This document shows, in pieces, positions 12,436-21,049 of a stretch of 64,000 nucleotides of DNA. Both the position numbers and the translations under genes were made by a program. The stretch is from positions 3,658,001-3,722,000 of the forward strand of contig NZ_CP135275.1 in the NCBI RefSeq assembly GCF_032302195.1. The letters run 5' to 3'. Origin of the DNA: Paenibacillus sp. MMS20-IR301. Its GTDB lineage: Bacteria; Bacillota; Bacilli; Paenibacillales; Paenibacillaceae. Numbering within the stretch: the stretch's first letter is position 1; each line of letters starts with the position of its first letter. The notes under the pieces were generated by a model. The model ran no database searches. It saw only the letters and a program-made list of their open reading frames with translations, and had not been told where the DNA came from.

Positions 12436-13422
12436 TTACGCCCCGGTACGGGTTCTGAAATTTCTGAAGAATCTGCTAATCCTCTCCGAGTTGGAGGTAT
12501 ACCCCATGAAGGCAACAATGAATACTCCGAGATTCACAGTCTGAATAGAGCTGTCAATCCCCAGAATCACCATTCCGTAGGACAAAGCATTCATTCCTAA
12601 TGCTCCGGCAAAAATTCCGAGCGGTATATTCGAGAACCGGGCCAGATAGAGCCCTACCAGTACCGGTCCCATGGAGGAAAACATGAGCGAGGTAGAGCTC
12701 AAATTGTTAGCCGGTGATACCAGAACTGTAGAAGCATTGATTACAGCCGCCACCCCAAGCAATGCGCCGACAGTCAAATACGTAAGCATAATATTACGTT
12801 TCTCTCTTACGCCCATATTCACTGCCAGGCGGGGATTAGCTGCAAGGGAACGCGTGTCATACCCGAAGCGGGTCCGTTCCAGCAGGAAATAGAACAGCAC
12901 CATGACGACTGCCAGCACCACGTACACCCAAGGAGTCCGGGCAAATACCGTCAAGCCGGAATGCATATACAGCTGCGTTCCGCCTCCGCCGTACACCACC
13001 CCGGAAAGCGCCTCATATACCATCACAACACCAAGTGAGACAATAATCGTAGGTACCCGGACTGTAAGATACAGCACACCTTCCAGCAGGCTGAGAACCA
13101 CTGCAACGGCTACTGTCAGCACCAGCAGCAGCAGCGGTCCTGCCCCCAGCTGGATAGTCAGATTGCTGCCGATAATTCCCGACAGAATAATGATGATCCC
13201 CGGCGCGAAATCCCAGCGCGCTCCCGATAAGGGCAAGGCGATAGCATAGGCAATCATTGTAGACAATACGCTGCTTCGGATGATCCGGTCAAAGGCTCCG
13301 GAGGCCGCATAACCTGAACGGTCCATCAGCAGGGTAATCAGCAAAATAATGGCGTATACCGCTACAGGAAACAAGAACGTTTTCAGCAACCCCGGAACCC
13401 TTTTGATGATAAGCTTCTTCAT
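12436..13422 (-). CDS. Ribose-type (CUT2) ABC transporter permease, second copy
   Basis: Integral membrane permease of the RbsC/BPD_transp_2 family, about 328 residues with eight to ten hydrophobic segments. It differs in sequence from the other permease of the operon (14625-15638), so the importer probably uses a heterodimeric channel. The segment SLAANPRLAVNMGVREKRN matches the cytoplasmic coupling loop of the family (compare GDNPQAAAQSGVQVRKVR in its partner), and GPVLVGLYLARFSNIPLG matches the later conserved loop. The ATG at 13422 has CGGAG 7 bases upstream. It is placed directly before the GH3 gene, with the binding-protein gene just upstream. Confidence 0.9.
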   Translation of the reverse strand: MKKLIIKRVPGLLKTFLFPVAVYAIILLITLLMDRSGYAASGAFDRIIRSSVLSTMIAYAIALPLSGARWDFAPGIIIILSGIIGSNLTIQLGAGPLLLLVLTVAVAVVLSLLEGVLYLTVRVPTIIVSLGVVMVYEALSGVVYGGGGTQLYMHSGLTVFARTPWVYVVLAVVMVLFYFLLERTRFGYDTRSLAANPRLAVNMGVREKRNIMLTYLTVGALLGVAAVINASTVLVSPANNLSSTSLMFSSMGPVLVGLYLARFSNIPLGIFAGALGMNALSYGMVILGIDSSIQTVNLGVFIVAFMGYTSNSERISRFFRNFRTRTGA

Positions 13423-13461
13423 TCACTCACTCCGTTACATAAGGGCAGGATCTGCCCGGTT

Positions 13462-14592
13462 CTATTCTTGTCTGGCCGCTTCAATTTCAGTTAATGTACG
13501 GCTGGTCAGCTGCTGGAGCGATTCCCAGGTAGCCTGCTCGTTGAAGGAAATCATTACTTGTCTCAGCTCATCCGCAGTGACAGAACCGTTCCCCTTATCA
13601 CTGGGAATAACATAGGTATTGAAACGTTCCGCCTCTTCCGCAGAACCCAGTGTTACATAGTTAACTCTTCCGTTGAGCTGCCAGTCGGGGTACTTATGCC
13701 CGTTGATCCGGTCATACAGCTGTGCAAAAGCATTAGCCATAATTTGTGTATAGTTGTTCGTTCCCGCCATCAGAATATTTCCGTTGGTAAGGCCTGCCGC
13801 TGTAGAATTGTTGTATCCCAGCGCCAGCAGACGGGTGCCCGGACTGGAGCTGTTTAGAATAGCCGGGTAAACGAAGTCCATTCCCGAGCCCAGGCCGAAG
13901 ATTGTATCCACCTCCGGATGCTCAGAGATAATCTTAGTCACCGCATCACTTGCATTATCCGGAGCAAAGGAATGATATTCTGTCGGATAAATCTCGGCTT
14001 CCTGCTTGGTGTCCAGTTCTTGCATTTTTGCGGTAAATCCGGAAATAATGGCAGGTGCGTCTGTGAAGGCAAACTCAGGGAATGAGGTAACCCCTACTTT
14101 TCTGGCCCCGGCAGTATAAGCCTGTTCAGCATACAATGCGCCGAGATCCGCCGGATTGTCGCCAAATTGCTTCACTCCGCCGACCAGATAATCGCTGGTC
14201 ACGCTTCCATCCACAGTTCCGAGAACAACCGCGTAATACACTCCGGCTTCCTCAGCCAGGCTTACACTTTGTTCCAGTGCAGTATCATAGCCGCTGATTA
14301 CGCCATCCACACCGGAAGCCAGCAGATTCTCCAGCCCTTTAATGTGATCCTCCTCGCTTGACCCGACAGTCGCATAATTGAACTTTACATTGAAATTGCT
14401 TTCCAGATAAGAACCATACGATTTAATCTCCTGGCCTTGAATATCCGTATAGTTATAGAGCATAACTCCAAGGTTGATGAGATCCTTGTCTTTAGCAGCC
14501 TCATTCGCAGACTTGTTACCGCAGCCTGTAAGAATCATCCCGGCCAGCAGCATCAGTACACTCAGAACAACCGTAATTCTCTGTTTTCTCAT
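13462..14592 (-). CDS. Sugar-binding lipoprotein of a CUT2 importer
   Basis: Periplasmic-binding-protein-like domain (Peripla_BP_4) lipoprotein of about 376 residues. It has a signal segment ending in the lipobox LTGC, then a short charged tether and the family's opening strand INLGVMLYNYTDIQGQEIK. The second hinge region includes DTIFGLGSGMDF and LALGYNNSTAAGLTNG, typical of ribose/galactose-type receptors. It would deliver the operon's sugar to the two CUT2 permeases on either side of it. The ATG at 14592 has GAGGG about 8 bases upstream. The ligand is not readable from sequence; the neighbouring GH3, esterase and PgmB suggest a beta-linked, possibly acylated glycoside. Confidence 0.9.
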   Translation of the reverse strand: MRKQRITVVLSVLMLLAGMILTGCGNKSANEAAKDKDLINLGVMLYNYTDIQGQEIKSYGSYLESNFNVKFNYATVGSSEEDHIKGLENLLASGVDGVISGYDTALEQSVSLAEEAGVYYAVVLGTVDGSVTSDYLVGGVKQFGDNPADLGALYAEQAYTAGARKVGVTSFPEFAFTDAPAIISGFTAKMQELDTKQEAEIYPTEYHSFAPDNASDAVTKIISEHPEVDTIFGLGSGMDFVYPAILNSSSPGTRLLALGYNNSTAAGLTNGNILMAGTNNYTQIMANAFAQLYDRINGHKYPDWQLNGRVNYVTLGSAEEAERFNTYVIPSDKGNGSVTADELRQVMISFNEQATWESLQQLTSRTLTEIEAARQE

Positions 14593-14624
14593 GATTCATC
14601 CCTCTTCTATATAAGTTGTGTGCA

Positions 14625-15638
14625 TTATCGCGGCATTACCTCAGAGTGTGGCCTTCTCAACAGCAGAAATACCACCAGGAGGAACACGGTTCCCTTAACC
14701 AGGGACACAACCTCTGTAGGCACGCCTACCATGACCAGCCCGTTATTCAGCAAAATATAAGTAATACTGCCGACAATGGCCGAACTCATCTTCGCCTTGC
14801 TGCCGCCATTCAGCGACAACCCGCCCAGGATCAGGGCCACAATGACGTCCATCTCCAGACCTGATCCCGTATTCTCACTGATGACCGTAGAGCGGGCCAA
14901 GGACAACACGGAGGCGAAGCCAACGAGCAGGCCGGCGATGGCGTAGCCGGTAATTCTGACTTTTCTGACCTGTACTCCGCTCTGCGCTGCAGCCTGAGGG
15001 TTATCTCCGACCGCGCGGCTGTACTTGCCAATCTTCGTGTAATGAAACAGTATAATTCCCGTCACGCCCACAACGGTTAGTAAAACCAGCATAAACGGAA
15101 TATTCCTGCCCAGCAGCTTAAGCTGCTCCGTATCCGTAACTCCAAGCTTCTCAGTAGCCGTTGATACCTTGTAGGTTACCAGCCCCCTGGCAATGAACAT
15201 GACGGACAGTGAGGAAATGACCGGCATCAGGCCAAACTGTATCGCCATGACAATATTCAGCAGATAACACAGGACGGATACGGCAACCGCTGCCAGGATT
15301 CCGGCGGCCAGAGGCGCACCTGCATTCAGTGTATATATAGCTGTCATTGAACTTAGTGCCATAACTGCCCCGACAGAGATGTCCATGCCCCCGTGAGAGA
15401 AAATAAAGACCATCCCTACCGAAATGGTGAACAATACCGCAAGCTGCTTAATGACAGTGCGGAGATTGAAGCTAGAGAGCAGATCTCCTCCGGTTAGCAC
15501 CGCAAAGATTATAATGACAAGCGCCAAGCCTGCATACTGGATAAATGTATGTTTATTTCTCTTCAAAAAGCCAAGTACAGCAGCGGTAGTTCCCTTGCGG
15601 CCGCGGCCGGTTGCTGCAGCTGAATTGCCCTGTTCCAT
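14625..15638 (-). CDS. Ribose-type (CUT2) ABC transporter permease, first copy
   Basis: RbsC-like permease of about 337 residues with multiple membrane segments. It has the SHGGMDISVGAVMALSSM motif (family: I-D-L-S-V-G), the coupling-loop block GDNPQAAAQSGVQVRKVR and the LILGGLSLNGG block, all classic for this family. It follows the ATPase gene by 18 bases and precedes the binding-protein gene. The ATG at 15638 has GGGAG upstream. It is better conserved in the family motifs than the second permease, so it may be the main ATPase-coupling half. Confidence 0.92.
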   Translation of the reverse strand: MEQGNSAAATGRGRKGTTAAVLGFLKRNKHTFIQYAGLALVIIIFAVLTGGDLLSSFNLRTVIKQLAVLFTISVGMVFIFSHGGMDISVGAVMALSSMTAIYTLNAGAPLAAGILAAVAVSVLCYLLNIVMAIQFGLMPVISSLSVMFIARGLVTYKVSTATEKLGVTDTEQLKLLGRNIPFMLVLLTVVGVTGIILFHYTKIGKYSRAVGDNPQAAAQSGVQVRKVRITGYAIAGLLVGFASVLSLARSTVISENTGSGLEMDVIVALILGGLSLNGGSKAKMSSAIVGSITYILLNNGLVMVGVPTEVVSLVKGTVFLLVVFLLLRRPHSEVMPR

Positions 15639-15656
15639 TGTGCTCCCGCCTTTGCT

Positions 15657-17180
15657 CTAAATCATGTGCCCAATCAGCATCGCTTCAGTAGGATTATCCA
15701 TCCGGGAGAATTCCTTACGGATTCTTCCATCCCTCATCATCAGAATCCGGTCACTCATGCCGATCAGCTCCGGCAGCTCCTCGGATATCATCAGTATGGA
15801 GTACCCCTCAAGCTTCAGCGCATAGAGCAGCTGATACATCGTAGTCTTCACACCTACGTCCACCCCCCGGGTAGGGCTGTCCAATATCAGAATTCTCGAA
15901 TGATTCCCGATCCATTTACCAAAGGACACCTTCTGTTTATTGCCTCCCGACAACTCCCCCACGCTCTGGTTCATGCTGCTGGCCTTGATCTGCAGCTCCG
16001 CCATCTGTTTCCCGGCAAAACGCTTTTCTGCGCCGGGCATAATCAAGCCAAAGCGGGCAAGCTGGTCTAGCGCCGACAGCACAAGATTATCTTTAATCGA
16101 GGCCTCCATAATCAATGTCTCTTTATCCCTGTCCTTGGATACATATCCAATCCCGCTGTCCATTGCTGTCTTAATGCTGTTCAGTATCCGCGGAACCGGC
16201 AGGGAGCCGTCCTCCGGCCGGTTGTAGACCATGACTTGCCCGGACTCGGGTTTCAGCCCTCCGTACATTAATTGGCCCAGCTCATGCATACCGCTGCCCG
16301 ACAGTCCGCCAATGCCCAGAATTTCCCCCTCGTGCAGTTCCAGCTCTATTTCCTTCAGAATAGAAGTACTGGCATTCCGGACGGAAATGACTGCCTGAGC
16401 GCCATGTGAACCGTCATGATCCGTCCGGTAATAATTCCCCTCAATGATCCGACCAACCATAGACTGCTTGATATGCTCTTCATCAAACTCAGGCTTGTCA
16501 ATCGCAGTAATCAGACTGCCATCCCGCATTACCGTCAGTACATCGCATACCTCCATCAGCTCAGGCAGATCATGGGAGATGAATAATACTGCTTTGTTCG
16601 AGTCTCTAAGCCTGCGCATAATCTGATGAATCAGCATCCGGCCTTCATGGGATAGCGCTGTCGTTGTCTCATCTACAATGAATAATGAGGGGTCATAATA
16701 TAATGCTCTGGCAATTTCGGTCAGCTTCCTCTGTTCAAACCCTAACGTGTGCATCGGCCGGGTTACATCTATTTCCTGCAGCCCAATCGCGGCCAGTGCC
16801 TGTTCCGCTTCCTGATTCATCCGTCTATGATCAATCATGCCCCGCTTTGCAAACCGCTTTTCTTCGCCAAGAAACATATTCTCTGCAACCGAGAGCTCGG
16901 GAATCGTACCGGTCTCCTGCACAATCATTGAAATGTTATGCTCTCTGGCATCCAGCATACTCTTCGGCCGGTAAGCGACACCGTCAATAAGCATCTCGCC
17001 TCCGGAAGGCATCAGCATACCGCTGATCATCGCCGAAATTGTTGATTTGCCCGAACCATTCTCACCGATAAGTCCGCGGATTTCACCCAGCCTGATATTC
17101 AGGCTGACCTGATGAACAGCAGTAATATCATTAAACCGTTTACTTAACTGCCTGGTCTCCAGAAACACTTGCTTATCCAT
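15657..17180 (-). CDS. Sugar ABC transporter ATPase with two nucleotide-binding domains
   Basis: RbsA/MglA-type double ATPase that powers the CUT2 importer. The first domain has Walker A GENGSGKST, signature-region TLGFEQRKLTEIARAL and Walker B LFIVDETTTALS. The second has a degenerate Walker A (GGLSGSGMHELGQLMYG), ELSGGNKQKVSFGKWI and ILILDSPTRGVDVGVK, the known asymmetry of this family. I favour the ATG at 17180 (AAAGGA 9 bases upstream); earlier in-frame starts exist up to 17222, one with GGGAGG farther away, so the N-terminus is uncertain by up to 14 residues. It is the first gene of the long leftward operon and is divergent from the AraC-GH39 regulator, its likely controller. Confidence 0.93.
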   Translation of the reverse strand: MDKQVFLETRQLSKRFNDITAVHQVSLNIRLGEIRGLIGENGSGKSTISAMISGMLMPSGGEMLIDGVAYRPKSMLDAREHNISMIVQETGTIPELSVAENMFLGEEKRFAKRGMIDHRRMNQEAEQALAAIGLQEIDVTRPMHTLGFEQRKLTEIARALYYDPSLFIVDETTTALSHEGRMLIHQIMRRLRDSNKAVLFISHDLPELMEVCDVLTVMRDGSLITAIDKPEFDEEHIKQSMVGRIIEGNYYRTDHDGSHGAQAVISVRNASTSILKEIELELHEGEILGIGGLSGSGMHELGQLMYGGLKPESGQVMVYNRPEDGSLPVPRILNSIKTAMDSGIGYVSKDRDKETLIMEASIKDNLVLSALDQLARFGLIMPGAEKRFAGKQMAELQIKASSMNQSVGELSGGNKQKVSFGKWIGNHSRILILDSPTRGVDVGVKTTMYQLLYALKLEGYSILMISEELPELIGMSDRILMMRDGRIRKEFSRMDNPTEAMLIGHMI

Positions 17181-17305
17181 GTCCAACATTCCTTTTACCA
17201 TATGACATCGCTTACCTCCCACGGATATATCGTAACATGTACCACAACCAATATTAACTATCCCTTTTAATTAGATTTGAGCGTATTTTTAACCTATAAT
17301 AAGAA

Positions 17306-17319
17306 TAATACCGTTTTCA
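17306..17319. promoter_or_regulatory. cre-like site in the divergent AraC-GH39 / ABC promoter region
   Basis: Read leftward, TGAAAACGGTATTA matches the cre pattern with one mismatch near its end. It lies in a 228-base AT-rich gap between the two divergent units; A/T tracts and TATAAT-like boxes occur there but I could not fix a single promoter. Confidence 0.45.
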
Positions 17320-17408
17320 ATTTTATTATCTTAGGATTTTGATTAAATATTTGTATATAATAATTATGTCATAGAATAAAAAATAACCTACTGCAAGGAG
17401 AGCTTCAA

Positions 17409-19901
17409 ATGGAATACCGTCATGAAGTAATCACCTTTCCCAAGCATTTGCCGATTAAATTCTTTCTGCACCGCATCGGACATGTCAACCGCCACTGGCA
17501 CCAGTCCCTTGAGCTCATCATTAACATCAAAGGCAATGTGCAGATTACCGTCAATAATCAGACTTATGAGCTTGGCGCCGGTGACATTATTCTGATTAAT
17601 TCAAATGCGGTGCATGAGCTGCATGCGGATAATGCGACCATGATTGCCCTGCAAATCAAACTGGAGCTGTTAAAAGAAGTCACCATGGATATCCAAAAAA
17701 TATACTACGACTGCAATTCGGCCTCCTCGGGCCAGCCGGACCGCTTCAAAAACATTAAACGGATCGTGGCTCAGATTCTGAAATATAATATTCATTCCAA
17801 TGAGTATATCGATCTGAAAAATGTTTCGCTCGTCTATGAGCTGATTTTTGAGCTATGCTCCAATTTCAGCAGCGATGAGAAGGATGTGCACAGCCATTCC
17901 CAGGAGAATCTGGACCGGATCAGCCGGATTCTCGATTATGTCAACAGCAAATACGGCGACCCGATCTCGCTGCAGAGCATTGCCAAAGCCGAGTATTTAT
18001 CCGTCCCTTACTTCTCCAAATACTTCAAACACAGTATGGGTATGTCCTTCAGTGACTATCTGAAGGACATCCGGCTGCATCACGCAGTCAACGACCTTTT
18101 GAATGAAGCACTGACCATAGACAAGGTGGCCGCCCAGAACGGCTTTCCCAATGTCCGGTCCTTTGTGGTGGCCTTCACAGAAAAGTACGGGGAGCTGCCC
18201 AGTGCCTGGAGAAAGAAGAATGCCGGTGCCATTCTGGGGAGCATTGAAGCTACCAAGGAGAAATCCGTAAATTATTATCAGGATGAGCCCTTGTCTTATT
18301 ATGAAGACATTACTGCTTTTATAGAGAGTAATCTGGATGCTGCGCCGGTTCATCTGCCGGAGCATCTGGGCAGCAGCAGAACTGCCTTAATTGAAGTTCC
18401 GGCAGAGGCGCCCGGTGCAGCCTTACGCCACACCTTCAAGAATTTCATCGGGGTAAGCCGGGCCAAGGAGGTTCTGCTTGCCGGAGTGCAGCAGGCCCTG
18501 CGCACGGCACAGGAGGAGATCGGATTTAAATATATCAAGATGCACAGCCTGCTGGATGATGACATGATGGTATACAGCGAGGATGCCGGGGGAAGGGCAA
18601 GCTATAATTTCCAGTTCATTGACATGGTATTCGACTTCCTTCTCTCCATCCGTTTGAAGCCGCTGGTGCAGTTCTCCTTCATGCCGAAGCAGCTGGCAAG
18701 CAATCTGGAGAAAACCGTATTCTATAATCAGATTAATACCAGCCCCCCGAAAAGCATGGATAAATGGAAGCAGCTGATCCGCGCGCTTACTCTTCATCTA
18801 ATTCAGCGGTATAGTCTGGAGGAGGTCCGGAGCTGGCTGTTCTGTGTATGGAATGAGCCCAGTTCCTCCAATCTGTTGTTTGGTTTCAGCAATGACCAGA
18901 TCTTCAACAAGTTATACCAGGAAACCTATGAGACTGTGAAGCAGATTGATCCCTCCCTGCCATTCGGGGGGCCGGCCGCCTTCTCCACCTACAACAAAAA
19001 TGAGGACTGGCTGTTTCAGTTTCTCACCTTCAGCAAGGAGCAGCACTGCACGCCGGATTTCATAACAATTCATTATTATGATATCGACCTGTGGAACTAT
19101 AATGGTCAGGATAATCAGCTGAATCTCAGTCCGGTCAGCCACTCCTTCACTGAATTCGTTGACCGGCTGAAACAGCGGCTGCTGGCGTCCGGGCTCGATT
19201 CGCTGCCGGTATACCTGACGGAGTGGAATTCCACAGTCTCCCATAAAGATCTGATGAGCGATACCTGCTTCAAATCAGCCTATATCATCAAGAATCTCAC
19301 AGAGAACTATGACCGGCTGGACGCCTTCGGTTACTGGCTGCTGACCGATCTGCATGAAGAGAACCTGCTGCCGCAGCAGTTGTTCCACGGGGGCCTCGGG
19401 CTGTTCACCTACAACAATATCAAGAAGCCGTCCTACCATGCCTTCTCTTTCCTTAACAGGCTGGGCAATGAGCTGATTGCCAGCGGTGACGGATATTTCA
19501 TTACCAGATCCCATACCGGCTTTCAGCTTCTGCTGCATAATTATCATCATTATGATGAGGTGTACGCGCAAGGGGTCTCCATAAGCATTTCCTATCAGGA
19601 GCGTTATTCCCATTTCCCGGCAAAAGCGCGCAAGGAGTTCAATTTCGAATTGTCGCCGGCCCAAGGGACGTATGAGCTGGTGGAGCATCTGGTAAACCAG
19701 CAATTCGGGAGCGCCTTTGACAATGAGATCAGCTTCAGCGGCGCAATGGGAAATTCCGCGGAAGAAATGAATTATCTCCGCAGCATTTCCATACCTAAGC
19801 TGGGCAGACAGCAGGTACATGCTTCCGGGAAGCTCCCGGTACAGGCCATCCTTGAGCCGTTCGAGATCCGGCTGATAGAGCTTGTGAAACCGCTTGGATG
19901 A
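17409..19901 (+). CDS. AraC-family regulator fused to a GH39-like glycosidase module
   Basis: Cytoplasmic protein of 830 residues joining three parts: an N-terminal cupin-like sensor (about 15-95, with GHVNRHWHQSLELI), an AraC helix-turn-helix pair (about 170-270, with PYFSKYFKHSMGMSFSDYL and GFPNVRSFVVAFTEKYG), and a GH39 TIM-barrel-like region (about 310-830). In the GH39 part both expected catalytic Glu residues are present: WNEP (about E483) and TEWN (about E605). It could bind a xyloside or related sugar as ligand, cleave it, or both. The ATG at 17409 has AAGGAG upstream. Its position, divergent from the CUT2-GH3-esterase-pgmB operon, makes it the probable regulator of that operon. AraC-GH39 fusions are known in Bacillota, so the architecture is uncommon but not unique. 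Confidence 0.9.
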   Translation: MEYRHEVITFPKHLPIKFFLHRIGHVNRHWHQSLELIINIKGNVQITVNNQTYELGAGDIILINSNAVHELHADNATMIALQIKLELLKEVTMDIQKIYYDCNSASSGQPDRFKNIKRIVAQILKYNIHSNEYIDLKNVSLVYELIFELCSNFSSDEKDVHSHSQENLDRISRILDYVNSKYGDPISLQSIAKAEYLSVPYFSKYFKHSMGMSFSDYLKDIRLHHAVNDLLNEALTIDKVAAQNGFPNVRSFVVAFTEKYGELPSAWRKKNAGAILGSIEATKEKSVNYYQDEPLSYYEDITAFIESNLDAAPVHLPEHLGSSRTALIEVPAEAPGAALRHTFKNFIGVSRAKEVLLAGVQQALRTAQEEIGFKYIKMHSLLDDDMMVYSEDAGGRASYNFQFIDMVFDFLLSIRLKPLVQFSFMPKQLASNLEKTVFYNQINTSPPKSMDKWKQLIRALTLHLIQRYSLEEVRSWLFCVWNEPSSSNLLFGFSNDQIFNKLYQETYETVKQIDPSLPFGGPAAFSTYNKNEDWLFQFLTFSKEQHCTPDFITIHYYDIDLWNYNGQDNQLNLSPVSHSFTEFVDRLKQRLLASGLDSLPVYLTEWNSTVSHKDLMSDTCFKSAYIIKNLTENYDRLDAFGYWLLTDLHEENLLPQQLFHGGLGLFTYNNIKKPSYHAFSFLNRLGNELIASGDGYFITRSHTGFQLLLHNYHHYDEVYAQGVSISISYQERYSHFPAKARKEFNFELSPAQGTYELVEHLVNQQFGSAFDNEISFSGAMGNSAEEMNYLRSISIPKLGRQQVHASGKLPVQAILEPFEIRLIELVKPLG

Positions 19902-20028
19902 GTAGCCTTGAAAATGCTGAATCAGCGGGGGAGGCACAGGTACTGCGGTAAAACGGTTATTCCTAAGTAAAACACCGGGTTCAACCGAAATAGATGTTGT
20001 AGCTATTCATTGAAGAGGAGGGTTAAAA

Positions 20029-20208
20029 TTGAATAATGAAATCGTCAAAAGCCTGATCAGCGAGGTCACGAAAGAAGTTTTTGCGGAGAATAAAGCAGCG
20101 CTCGGGCAATCTGAATTTCAACCGGAAACTGTACAATTAGCTGTCCACCTGTCTGCCCTAACCACCATTAAGATTCTTGAAAAGCTGGAACTGATCGACA
20201 AGGATTAA
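20029..20208 (+). CDS. Small hypothetical protein, 59 residues
   Basis: A short reading frame starts at TTG (20029-20031) with GGAGGG 6 bases upstream and ends at TAA 20206-20208. The product is mostly helical and amphipathic: it opens with NNEIVKSLISEVTKEVFAE and ends TTIKILEKLELIDKD. No membrane segment, Cys or catalytic motif is visible. It follows the AraC-GH39 gene by about 130 bases and is closed by a hairpin at 20254-20291. I do not recognise a family. The strong ribosome site and the helical periodicity support it as real. Confidence 0.6.
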   Translation: MNNEIVKSLISEVTKEVFAENKAALGQSEFQPETVQLAVHLSALTTIKILEKLELIDKD

Positions 20209-20253
20209 GCCTACTTTTTTCTGCACTACATACCTGTGGTACCGTCCACGCAA

Positions 20254-20291
20254 ATAACCCGCAGCATGGAATATTTCCAGCGGCGGGTTAT
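20254..20291. terminator. Hairpin between convergent genes, probable bidirectional terminator
   Basis: An ATAACCCGC/GCGGGTTAT stem encloses a second short dyad (TGGAA/TTCCA). It lies between the small rightward gene ending at 20208 and the leftward phosphoesterase gene ending at 20310. T tracts are weak on both sides. Confidence 0.5.
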
Positions 20292-20309
20292 CATCATGCC
20301 ATTTTGTCC

Positions 20310-20996
20310 TTAATCCAGCGCATCAGCACGGAAATCTTCATACCGCTGCCTGCTAGGCTCGGCTATGCAAGAATAGGCTATCGCATTATGAACATCGAGG
20401 AGCGTCAGCCGGAAGCCGTGCTTCGCTCCGGTATCAATACCAATCCTGCCGCTCTGGCGCCAGACCCGGCCTGCCGTCCCGCCCAGCTTGAAGGTTGGAG
20501 TGTGCCCGAACACAATGCCATTGTCTATAAAAGTCGGCAGCGCCCCGGCCCAGAAATCCTGACGGATCTCAGTCATATCCAGCAGCGTCTGCCGGTTGAG
20601 CGGCACTCCGGGCCGGAACCCGGCGTGAACGAATAAATATCCGTCCGCCTCAGCATATGGGGGCAGCTGTTCAAGCCATTCCTCCAGCAGCGCTGCCTCA
20701 AGCCTTAGCTCCTCCGGCAGTACAGCCTCCATCGTCTCAGCTTCTTTAAGCTCTTTCAGCAGCCGTGTCTCCATGTTCCCCGGAAGAGCTACCGCCCCCT
20801 CCAGCGTTAAGTCCCTGATCAGCTTAAGTGTCATACGGCTTTGCGGGTCCTCATCTATGTAATCCCCCAGCAGCATTAGGCGGTCTGTAAGGGGATCATA
20901 TCCGGCGGCATCAAGCAGCTGCTCTAATCCTGCGGCATGTCCATGAATATCAGAAACAGCCAGCAGCCTGTTAGTTTTCTGTGGTGTGTGCGGCAC
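20310..20996 (-). CDS. Calcineurin-like metallophosphoesterase (PrpA/ApaH type)
   Basis: Metal-dependent serine/threonine-phosphatase-like enzyme of about 228 residues. The metal-binding motifs are in order: DIHGH (residues about 16-20), GDYID, GNMET (family: GNHE, with His replaced by Met), HAGFRPG and GHTPT. The GNHE to GNME change alters a residue that normally helps phosphate binding and is worth noting. It starts at GTG 20994-20996 and follows the ABC ATPase gene by 53 bases on the same strand, so it may be the last gene of that importer operon and might process a phosphorylated ligand. A role as general protein phosphatase or diadenosine-polyphosphate hydrolase is equally possible. Confidence 0.85.
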   Translation of the reverse strand: MPHTPQKTNRLLAVSDIHGHAAGLEQLLDAAGYDPLTDRLMLLGDYIDEDPQSRMTLKLIRDLTLEGAVALPGNMETRLLKELKEAETMEAVLPEELRLEAALLEEWLEQLPPYAEADGYLFVHAGFRPGVPLNRQTLLDMTEIRQDFWAGALPTFIDNGIVFGHTPTFKLGGTAGRVWRQSGRIGIDTGAKHGFRLTLLDVHNAIAYSCIAEPSRQRYEDFRADALD

Positions 20997-21049
20997 AATA
21001 TCAACGGCCTTTCCGGTAAAATCCTGTCCCGTTCGTTACACGGTGTACG

